This document shows, in pieces, positions 1-6,180 of a stretch of DNA of 9,293 nucleotides. Under the pieces are notes generated by a model. The model was not told the origin of the DNA. It did no database searches and worked only from the letters and a program-made list of their open reading frames with translations. The translations under genes were made by a program, and so were the position numbers. Source of the DNA: Saprospiraceae bacterium (GTDB lineage: Bacteria > Bacteroidota > Bacteroidia > Chitinophagales > Saprospiraceae); assembly GCA_029262975.1 (NCBI GenBank), contig JAJCYJ010000579.1, positions 1 through 9,293 on the forward strand. Reading direction: 5' to 3'. Within the stretch, counting starts at the first letter, position 1. Each line of letters begins with the position of its first letter.

Positions 1-260
1 CCAATAACAGGTAAATGTGTCAAAGAGGCCACCATACCGGGTAAATGAGCAGCTCCTCCTGCTCCGGCAATAATTACTTTGATACCCCGGTCATATGCCC
101 CTTTTGCATAATCAAACATTCGCTCCGGAGTCCTGTGAGCAGAGACAATTGTAATTTCGTACGGAATGTCCAGAACGTCAAGAAATTCAGCAGCCTGTGA
201 CATTATGGGTAAGTCTGATTGAGAACCCATGACGATACTCACGATTGGTTTAGTTGACAT
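1..260 (-). CDS. purE: N5-carboxyaminoimidazole ribonucleotide mutase PurE (5' part, cut by window edge)
   Basis: Class I PurE converts N5-CAIR to CAIR in the cytoplasm, the step after PurK in purine synthesis. The 86 complete codons present hold the N-terminal half. Visible are the nucleotide-binding GSQSD motif (residues 12-16), the SAHRTP motif (40-45, His42 equivalent to the catalytic His of the family) and the glycine-rich AGAGGAAHLPGM stretch (65-76). The start ATG (260-258) lies 5 bp after the purK stop, with an A/T-rich upstream region and no clear Shine-Dalgarno sequence, so it is probably translated from the purK message. The C-terminal half lies beyond the left edge. The motif match leaves little doubt about the identity. 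Confidence 0.96.
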   Translation of the reverse strand, partial: MSTKPIVSIVMGSQSDLPIMSQAAEFLDVLDIPYEITIVSAHRTPERMFDYAKGAYDRGIKVIIAGAGGAAHLPGMVASLTHLPVI

Positions 261-265
261 ATTTT

Positions 266-1399
266 TTATTTAGTAATGACCTGTAAGTTACGCTTGATGA
301 ATTCATACTGCTCTATCAAGTGTTGATATTTATGACCTAAAATAGTAATATGACCCATTTTTCGAAATGGTTGGGTATCTGATTTTCCATATAAATGAAC
401 ATGGACACCCGGTAGCGCAAGGATTTTTTCCAATCCTTCATAATGCACAGGGCCACTATGACCTTCATCCCCTAAAATATTCATAAGCAAGGAGGGTACA
501 AGCGTGTTCGTGGCACCTAGAGGATAATTGCAAATTGCTCTTAAATGATTTTCATATTGTGAGCAAAGTGTTGCTTCTATCGTATGATGACCACTATTAT
601 GTGGTCGTGGAGCAACTTCATTAATTAGTATTTCACCATCAGTTGTTACGAATAATTCAATCGCAAGCAAGCCAACGATGCCAAAGGCATTAGTAACTTC
701 CCTGGCGATACGTTTTGCTTCATTGATCAGATCTTTACTTATCCTGGCCGGAGCCAGTTGGTATAACAAGATGTTGGCGTCTGGATGAAAGACCATTTCT
801 GAAGGGTCGTATAGTGCTATTTCGCCTTTTTCATTACGACAGGTGACAATGCCCAGTTCAATATCTACGCTGATCTTTTCTTCGACGATAAATGGTGCAG
901 TAAAGGCAGCTTTCAAGTCCATTTCGGAATGAACCATATGTACACCCCGACCATCGTATCCATCCTTTCGTAATTTTTGCACAAAAGGGAATCTCCAAAG
1001 TCCAGCACCGATATCTCTTCTCAGTTCACTTAATCCTTCATAAATCTCAAATCGGGAAGTAGGAAGGCCCCGCTCGATATAAAATTCTTTTTGAAGACCT
1101 TTGTCCTGGATACATTCCACGATATCTGGTTGAGGGAAAACGCGAATACCTTCTTCTTGAAGCAATCTTAATGCTTTTGTGTTAACCTTTTCTATCTCAA
1201 TACTTAGAATATCAACATTTCTTCCGAATGATGTGACATCATTAAAATCGGTAATATCTCCTAAAGAATATGTCTTTGATATCCTTGCAACAGGTCCATC
1301 AGTCATCTTATCCATAAAATGAATATTCATGTCAAGCTTTGCTGCCGGGGCACAAAGCATTTTCCCGAGTTGTCCACCACCTAAAATGCCTATCTTCAT
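266..1399 (-). CDS. purK: N5-carboxyaminoimidazole ribonucleotide synthase PurK
   Basis: ATP-grasp enzyme that carboxylates AIR with bicarbonate and ATP to give N5-CAIR, the substrate of PurE, which is encoded 5 bp downstream. The 377-residue length is normal for PurK. It opens with the dinucleotide-like GGGQLGKM loop (residues 7-14). The ATP-grasp core shows Lys100, KLRKDGYDGRG (142-152) and the EEK hinge (173-175). The metal and phosphate site follows at NEVAPRPHNSGHHT (260-273), then the C-terminal LMNILG segment (305-310). The ATG at 1399 fits the usual MKIGILGGGQ beginning and is only 18 bp from the divergent dihydroorotase start. purK and purE look like a two-gene operon. A possible promoter element, TATTTTCG, lies on the minus strand at 1429-1422, inside the neighbouring gene. 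Confidence 0.96.
   Translation of the reverse strand: MKIGILGGGQLGKMLCAPAAKLDMNIHFMDKMTDGPVARISKTYSLGDITDFNDVTSFGRNVDILSIEIEKVNTKALRLLQEEGIRVFPQPDIVECIQDKGLQKEFYIERGLPTSRFEIYEGLSELRRDIGAGLWRFPFVQKLRKDGYDGRGVHMVHSEMDLKAAFTAPFIVEEKISVDIELGIVTCRNEKGEIALYDPSEMVFHPDANILLYQLAPARISKDLINEAKRIAREVTNAFGIVGLLAIELFVTTDGEILINEVAPRPHNSGHHTIEATLCSQYENHLRAICNYPLGATNTLVPSLLMNILGDEGHSGPVHYEGLEKILALPGVHVHLYGKSDTQPFRKMGHITILGHKYQHLIEQYEFIKRNLQVITK
1370..1398 (+). promoter_or_regulatory. Candidate Bacteroidota promoter for dihydroorotase, inside purK
   Basis: TTG (1370-1372), an 18 bp spacer and TATCTTCA (1391-1398) approximate the Bacteroidota sigma consensus TTG / TAnnTTTG, with one mismatch in the -7 box. It would give a leader of roughly 10-15 nt before the ATG at 1418. 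It lies entirely within the first codons of purK, because the divergent gap is too small to hold a promoter. This is a pattern match only. Confidence 0.3.
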
Positions 1400-1417
1400 T
1401 TTTGATATTATAATGAA

Positions 1418-2746
1418 ATGGCGAAAATATTAATAAAGAATGGCTTAGTGATCAATAGAGAGCTATCAAGTCATCAGGATATTTTAATTAAAGATGGTAG
1501 AATTGAGAAAGTGGCACCAATTATAGATGTTGGGAGTGATCAGGAAATTGATGCCACAGGTCTTTGGGTGATGCCCGGAATAATCGATGATCAGGTTCAT
1601 TTCCGCGAACCTGGACTGACTTACAAAGCAGATATATATTCTGAATCCAGAGCTGCACTGGCTGGAGGCGTTACCTCCTTTATGGAAATGCCCAATACGA
1701 AACCTCCTGCAGTAACGCAGTCAAGATTAGAAGATAAATACAGAATAGCAAGTAAGTCGGCTATCACAAATTACTCGTTCTTCATGGGCGCGTCAAATGA
1801 GAACATTGAGGAAGTCTTAAAGACAGATGCCACAAAAGTCTGTGGTGTTAAAGTATTCATGGGATCAAGTACAGGTAATATGCTCGTAGACAACGAGCAA
1901 GTACTCAATTCGATTTTTTCTAAAGTGGACATGCTTATTGCAACTCATTGTGAAGATGAAGAGACCATTCGCCAAAATATGGCAAAACATGAAGGAATGC
2001 CTGCTCTTCACGCTGGATTTCACCCTATAATCAGAAGTAGAGAAGGATGTCTGAAATCAAGTCAATTAGCCGTTTCTCTAGCTAAAAAACATGGTACACG
2101 GCTTCATGTTCTTCATATTAGCACGGCTGATGAACTATTTTTATTTGAAAAAGGGCATGTCAAAGACAAACTAATTACAGCTGAGGCATGTGTGCATCAT
2201 TTATTCTTTAATGACACATTTTACGATACATTGGGTAATAAGATCAAGTGCAATCCTGCAATTAAAACAGAGTCAGATCGATCAGCTATTTTTCAGGCAG
2301 TTCTAGATGATCGTATAGATGTAATCGCTACAGATCATGCGCCACATACTCTGGAAGAGAAAAACCGGGAATATCTTTCGGCACCAAGCGGATTACCCCT
2401 GATCCAGCATAGTTTATTGATCATGTTGGATTTTTATCACAAAGGCCTTATCAGCAAAGAGCTGATTGTAAAAAAAATGTCTCATGCAGTAGCAGATTTG
2501 TTTGCAATAAGCGATCGGGGATATCTGGATGAAGGTAAAAAAGCAGACATCACCATTTGCGACCCGCAAATGACTCAATCTATAACAGATAAAGATATAA
2601 GGTTCAAATGCGGTTGGTCACCACTTGAGGGTATGATCTTTAAAGGTGCTATCACCCATACATTTATAAACGGGATCTTAAAATATAAAAATGGTAAAAT
2701 TTTAAATCAAAGTCCTGGTGAGCGACTTACATTTTCGAAACGATGA
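1418..2746 (+). CDS. pyrC: Dihydroorotase, class I (Gln in place of first HxH histidine)
   Basis: Zinc amidohydrolase that interconverts carbamoyl-aspartate and dihydroorotate in pyrimidine synthesis. The 442-residue length suits class I enzymes. Family marks are HFREPG (61-66, Arg63 for substrate carboxylate), MPNTKP (91-96, Asn93), the Lys145 of GVKVFMGSSTGNML that would be carboxylated, His177 (ATHCED), His230/His233 (LHVLHIST), CNPAIK (278-283) and TDHAPH (305-310, catalytic Asp306). The usual DxHxH ligand motif reads D57-D-Q-V-H61, so the first histidine is Gln59. From memory this is a variant shared by Bacteroidota dihydroorotases, not a lesion, because everything else is intact. Hydantoinase or allantoinase is a less likely alternative given HFREPG and MPNTKP. 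It converges on ribH with 28 bp between stop codons and no obvious terminator. Confidence 0.93.
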   Translation: MAKILIKNGLVINRELSSHQDILIKDGRIEKVAPIIDVGSDQEIDATGLWVMPGIIDDQVHFREPGLTYKADIYSESRAALAGGVTSFMEMPNTKPPAVTQSRLEDKYRIASKSAITNYSFFMGASNENIEEVLKTDATKVCGVKVFMGSSTGNMLVDNEQVLNSIFSKVDMLIATHCEDEETIRQNMAKHEGMPALHAGFHPIIRSREGCLKSSQLAVSLAKKHGTRLHVLHISTADELFLFEKGHVKDKLITAEACVHHLFFNDTFYDTLGNKIKCNPAIKTESDRSAIFQAVLDDRIDVIATDHAPHTLEEKNREYLSAPSGLPLIQHSLLIMLDFYHKGLISKELIVKKMSHAVADLFAISDRGYLDEGKKADITICDPQMTQSITDKDIRFKCGWSPLEGMIFKGAITHTFINGILKYKNGKILNQSPGERLTFSKR

Positions 2747-2774
2747 AGAAGTGATGAATAAGCAGATAGAATTG

Positions 2775-3293
2775 TTAGAAACTTATCTTTTTACCGTGGC
2801 TATTGAGTTTTTCTTTTAAACTGATCATTTTCAGAGCAGCCAGAGCAGATTCACTTCCTTTATCTCCATGGGTACCATTAGCCCTGGCAATTGCCTGATC
2901 TAATGAGTTAGTCGTCAAAACACCGAATATTACGGGTGTACCACTTACAAGACCGAGGTTATTGATAGATCTTGCTATCGTATGGTTGATATAGTCGTCA
3001 TGTTTGGTTTGACCTTGTATCACACAACCAAGACAAATGATAGCGTCTGCTTTTACAGTACTCGTAAGAACCAATTTGGCTCCCATCGGCAATTCATATG
3101 AACCAGGGACTGTATAATTATAAATATTATCAACCAGGATACCCTGATCCTCTAACTCTTTGATACAGGATTGATACAATTTATCAACCACTTCATTGTT
3201 CCACTCTGTTCGCACGATTGCGACATGAATATCTGCTAAATCCTTAATCGGAAACGATTGCAGATTGAAAGGCCTGTAATCAGGATTTGCCAT
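2775..3293 (-). CDS. ribH: 6,7-dimethyl-8-ribityllumazine synthase RibH
   Basis: Condenses the ribityl pyrimidine ArPP with dihydroxybutanone phosphate to form lumazine, the penultimate step of riboflavin synthesis; family members assemble as pentamers or 60-mer capsids. At 172 residues it is slightly long because of an N-terminal tail. Visible are TEWNN (29-33, Trp31 at the substrate-stacking aromatic site), VPGSYELP (62-69), GCVIQGQTKHDDY (89-101, catalytic His98), PVIFGVLTT (120-128) and ARANGTHGDKG (136-146, Arg137). Position 99, usually Phe or Tyr after the catalytic His, is Asp here, and position 93, often Arg, Lys or Gln, is Gln. The ATG lies 2 bp after the stop of the upstream TPR gene, so the pair is almost certainly co-transcribed and probably translationally coupled. 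Confidence 0.95.
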   Translation of the reverse strand: MANPDYRPFNLQSFPIKDLADIHVAIVRTEWNNEVVDKLYQSCIKELEDQGILVDNIYNYTVPGSYELPMGAKLVLTSTVKADAIICLGCVIQGQTKHDDYINHTIARSINNLGLVSGTPVIFGVLTTNSLDQAIARANGTHGDKGSESALAALKMISLKEKLNSHGKKISF

Positions 3294-3295
3294 AA

Positions 3296-3982
3296 TTACT
3301 GAATCATTACAAGATACTTATCTGCATCTACTGCTTCAGGAGCATCAGAAAATTCAGTCTTAATGCGTTCAAATGCTTTTTTTGCACCTTCCTCATCACC
3401 TTCTCGATGAGATAATAGCCCTAGTTTTTGAAGATAGTAGGGTGTTAACGCACTATTAGCCGGGCCTGATACAGCCTTTTTATAGTATCCAATGGCTGCA
3501 TCCATATTTTCGAGTTCTGATTCTGCATCACCCATGGCACCATATTTTGTAATCGACGTCACATTGCCCGCTTCACTGTAACTTTTAAGATAAGTGATCG
3601 CATCTTCGAATCTGTTTAAATTCAAGTAAGAAATCCCAGCATAATACTTGGCAAGGTTTGCGGCCTCTGTCCCACCATAGTTATCGATTATGTCAAGAAG
3701 ACCATCATAGCCGCTTCCTGGGCTCTCAAGAGCCAGAGCGAATGAATCTCTTTGAAATTGATATTCTGCTTTGAACATTTGGGACATCGCAACCTCTTCA
3801 CGGGGTTGGTCATATAACATTTTGTAACCCAGATAACCTCCGATCAGCAGTACCACAATGGCACCAAATCCAACGACTTTCATTTGATTTTTCTCAAAGA
3901 AATTCTGGGCTGCTTCTCTTGCTTCGAATACGTCTACAAGTATCTCTTCTTCCTTCTTTTGAGACCGTCTCCTTTTTGCCAT
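3296..3982 (-). CDS. Membrane-anchored tetratricopeptide-repeat protein
   Basis: 228-residue protein of unknown specific function. It has a very basic start (MAKRRRSQKK), an acidic/amphipathic stretch, a single hydrophobic membrane segment at about residues 36-57, then a soluble TPR-like region with helix pairs at about 107-135 (AKYYAGISYLNLNRFEDAI), 145-172 and 180-212. The basic N-terminus puts the repeats on the periplasmic side. The layout resembles the YfgM/ancillary translocon-type TPR family, but that is inference from architecture. I start it at the ATG 3982-3980. The open frame extends to a TTG at 4000, but that TTG sits inside an excellent -7 box (TACTTTTG, 4005-3998), so it should not be transcribed. 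ribH follows after 2 bp. From memory, a TPR gene before ribH is a common Bacteroidota arrangement. Confidence 0.85.
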   Translation of the reverse strand: MAKRRRSQKKEEEILVDVFEAREAAQNFFEKNQMKVVGFGAIVVLLIGGYLGYKMLYDQPREEVAMSQMFKAEYQFQRDSFALALESPGSGYDGLLDIIDNYGGTEAANLAKYYAGISYLNLNRFEDAITYLKSYSEAGNVTSITKYGAMGDAESELENMDAAIGYYKKAVSGPANSALTPYYLQKLGLLSHREGDEEGAKKAFERIKTEFSDAPEAVDADKYLVMIQ

Positions 3983-3997
3983 TCCTGAAAATTTTCG

Positions 3998-4005
3998 CAA
4001 AAGTA
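3998..4005 (-). promoter_or_regulatory. -7 box of the TPR-ribH promoter
   Basis: TACTTTTG on the minus strand matches TAnnTTTG exactly and lies 15 bp before the chosen ATG, implying a leader of only about 8-12 nt. No good TTG is present at the expected -33 distance (around 4025-4028), so only the -7 element is supported. It overlaps an in-frame TTG and settles the start choice of the TPR gene. Confidence 0.6.
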
Positions 4006-4112
4006 GTTAATTCTTTACTAGTGTGTACAGAAAGTATATATTAATAAAACATCCAATATGAAGTAGTAAATATTAAGGCCAGCAAATTAAAGAATCACAG
4101 GCCATAATGATC

Positions 4113-6071
4113 CTATGGTTCTATGCATTCTTTGCTAATGAGCGTTAGCAAAGATCCTGATTCTACTGAAAAAGGTGAATTCAATGTATGTGTTGTACCT
4201 GCATGGAATAGCACTGTAGCATCGCTCGTAATCTGTTGATCTGAGATGATAGTAGAGCTAGCTATGTATTCATGATCTGTACTTAATTCTCCTGTCAGAT
4301 TATAACTTACTCCTGTGCAATCTCTTGGGGGCAAGGGTAGATCATATCCGCACGCTGAAAGTGCAGTATATATACTTACGAGATCTGAGGATGAAAAACT
4401 CATATCTAAAGCAGCCTGGTAGACGGCGTTAGCTGCGTCATCTTGATTACTCGCTGAATTCGTCATACTAAGACCTTCCCAGAATATCGCATCCGTCTTA
4501 CTTTTACCAAGAACATCCCATACGTCCATCATACATGTAGCCCAGATTTGCCCATCTGTATGTACTTGTCCGATAAGGCCTGTTGGATATGCCGGGCTTG
4601 CAGGTCGGTAATCCACGCTTCGACCTTGCCAGAATTGATTATGACCATCCCAATTAAAAACCCAGGAATGCTGGGGATCAGCTGGTGTCCAGTTACCCAG
4701 ACTCCGATTGTATGATGCAGCCCAATAATCTCCTGAACCTTCACTGAGACCATTAACTTGGGAAAGGCTACCATTTGTAACCCAGTCATGTAGACCATGC
4801 CCCAGTTCATGATGTATAACATCCGAATCTTCTGCATCATCGACTCCTCCTTCTCCAAATGTAAGCCGACCTAAACCTCCCTGGTACTGCGAATTATCTG
4901 CCCCATTTTGACCGCTTGGATCAGCCTGAACTCCTCCGGGATACTGGTATGGGCTAATATTTAACCCTAAAGTTTCATTAAGATATCGCATGGAGGCATC
5001 AATATGATAGTAAACATTTACAGCCTCGAACCCATTGTCATTTCTATTGAAATTAAAAGTAGAGGATGCTTGGGTAAAGAGACCATTGAATGGCGCTTCA
5101 AAATCTACGATTTCAGCATACGGGCCTTTTAATTCGTGCATGCCCATATTAAGTGTAAGATCAGGTAATATAACATTAGCTAATTCTGCCTCAAGTGCGG
5201 CCGTATTTGCGTCATTTGCGTCTGAAAATCCGGGATCGCCATAATTTACCATGGCAGAAGACAGGGGATCAGGATCAAATACGTTGCCATTGCCATTTAC
5301 CATAAAAGGAATTGGATTACTTATATTATCCTCATTTTCTTGATGGTCGTGATGTGATTTACAGTTGAAAGACGTATTCTTTGCTTTTAAGATATCTCCA
5401 TTTATTGCGTCTGTAATTACTTCCCATTCACCCGTGTGATCCTGTCCTGAAAGATGATGTCGATAAGCAAGTCTCGCTACTCCTGAGCCTTGATAAATGA
5501 TCGTTTTTACATCCTGATAAGTCGTAGGCAGTTCAATCTTTACTTGTGCAACAGCTTTTTCAAACGCAAGATCTATCTGGAATTGAGGTGTTAATAATAT
5601 GTTTTCGACTTCATATTTCCATGAATTTGCCAGGTATGTTATTGTATGCTGCTGGTTAATATGTATCGTAATCTGTCCTTGATAAACAGGTATTCCCCGG
5701 TATGTTTGATTCAATCTGATAACATATCCTGAAAGACCATTTCTGACCTGAGAAACTGATAAATCATTGGTGATGTTTTCCACAGTAAGTCCCATTTGAT
5801 CAAGATGATCTATAAGATATTGTCTCGCCATTGACTCTGGACTTCCTTCTTCTACCTTATAAGAAATGTCTCGGATATTGAGGGGATAGCCCGTCTTCAA
5901 ACTAATTCTGACATTTTTATTTGTAATGCTTTCTTCAGTTTTCTCATTTATTATTTCCCGTTCTGTGTAATCTATTGGCTTTTGACCAAATGATAAAGTC
6001 GAAAGAAATGAAAGGCAAAGAGTCATGAGAAGTAGTCGACTGTCAATGCCAGATCTTATATTTATTACCAT
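4113..6071 (-). CDS. Secreted zinc metallopeptidase, M36/M4-like (fungalysin/thermolysin type)
   Basis: Exported endopeptidase precursor of 652 residues. A Sec signal peptide covers about 1-29 (basic start, then LLLMTLCLSFLSTLSFG, likely cut before QKP). An FTP/PepSY-type inhibitory propeptide runs from about 70 to 235, and the catalytic domain from about 255 to 580. The zinc site is H421-E422-L-G-H425 (HHELGHGLHDW) with Glu444 (LSEGSGDYWA) as third ligand. His504 in GQVHTDGQIWA corresponds to the transition-state His of M4/M36 enzymes. The last ~65 residues form a Cys-bounded beta-rich repeat tail (VLFHAGTTHTLNSPFSVESG) of the kind seen on Bacteroidota surface proteins. No T9SS sorting domain follows, and reading past the TAG adds only five codons. 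The start is the ATG at 6071; an upstream in-frame TTG (6110) is part of the -33 box. It has its own promoter. Confidence 0.88.
   Translation of the reverse strand: MVINIRSGIDSRLLLMTLCLSFLSTLSFGQKPIDYTEREIINEKTEESITNKNVRISLKTGYPLNIRDISYKVEEGSPESMARQYLIDHLDQMGLTVENITNDLSVSQVRNGLSGYVIRLNQTYRGIPVYQGQITIHINQQHTITYLANSWKYEVENILLTPQFQIDLAFEKAVAQVKIELPTTYQDVKTIIYQGSGVARLAYRHHLSGQDHTGEWEVITDAINGDILKAKNTSFNCKSHHDHQENEDNISNPIPFMVNGNGNVFDPDPLSSAMVNYGDPGFSDANDANTAALEAELANVILPDLTLNMGMHELKGPYAEIVDFEAPFNGLFTQASSTFNFNRNDNGFEAVNVYYHIDASMRYLNETLGLNISPYQYPGGVQADPSGQNGADNSQYQGGLGRLTFGEGGVDDAEDSDVIHHELGHGLHDWVTNGSLSQVNGLSEGSGDYWAASYNRSLGNWTPADPQHSWVFNWDGHNQFWQGRSVDYRPASPAYPTGLIGQVHTDGQIWATCMMDVWDVLGKSKTDAIFWEGLSMTNSASNQDDAANAVYQAALDMSFSSSDLVSIYTALSACGYDLPLPPRDCTGVSYNLTGELSTDHEYIASSTIISDQQITSDATVLFHAGTTHTLNSPFSVESGSLLTLISKECIEP
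4130..4153 (-). other. Perfect 9-bp stem-loop at the 3' end of the peptidase gene
   Basis: CTTTGCTAA (4130-4138), a 6-nt loop and TTAGCAAAG (4145-4153) form a perfect inverted repeat ending 14 bases before the stop codon on the coding strand. No T-run follows on either strand, so it is not a classical intrinsic terminator. It may stabilise the mRNA 3' end or be chance. Confidence 0.45.
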
Positions 6072-6080
6072 AAATTGACG

Positions 6081-6111
6081 CAAAAATAGTAATGTCTCGC
6101 CGTCCACCAAA
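6081..6111 (-). promoter_or_regulatory. Promoter of the metallopeptidase gene, full Bacteroidota consensus
   Basis: On the minus strand TTTG (6111-6108), a 19 bp spacer and TATTTTTG (6088-6081) match the Bacteroidota primary-sigma consensus at both boxes with ideal spacing. Only 9 bp separate the -7 box from the ATG at 6071, so the transcript would have almost no 5' leader. Confidence 0.7.
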
Positions 6112-6113
6112 TA

Positions 6114-6144
6114 GACTTGTTAATTCTGACGAGAATTATAAGTC
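6114..6144 (-). terminator. Bulged 12-bp hairpin between aminotransferase and peptidase promoter
   Basis: Plus-strand reading: GACTT (6114-6118), gt, TAATTCT (6121-6127), loop GACG, AGAATTA (6132-6138), t, AAGTC (6140-6144). All 12 arm bases pair. It lies 37 bp after the aminotransferase stop and 2 bp upstream of the peptidase -33 box. It is probably a transcription terminator or processing barrier for the aminotransferase message. It lacks a real U-tract (the minus strand continues TATTTGG), so an operator role for the peptidase promoter is the alternative. Confidence 0.45.
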
Positions 6145-6180
6145 CGTCATTCGATCTTTATAGTATATTTCCAGGAGAGA

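Noticed and set aside
2754..2819. 21-codon plus-strand frame just after dihydroorotase
   Set aside because: Very short, and most of it lies antisense to the 3' end of ribH; nothing supports translation.
3983..4000. Upstream TTG start that would add six residues to the TPR protein
   Set aside because: The TTG is inside the TACTTTTG -7 box, so it is unlikely to be in the mRNA. The ATG at 3982 gives the expected basic N-terminus.
4529..4858. 109-codon open frame on the minus strand inside the metallopeptidase gene
   Set aside because: It overlaps the zinc-site region of a gene with clear motifs in another frame, and its translation is low-complexity and unlike any family I know.
5035..5244. 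69-codon plus-strand open frame
   Set aside because: Antisense to the metallopeptidase catalytic domain, with no recognisable protein and no promoter.
6072..6110. Upstream TTG start that would add 13 residues before the peptidase signal peptide
   Set aside because: It coincides with the TTTG -33 box and would bury the signal peptide behind an acidic, non-signal-like stretch.
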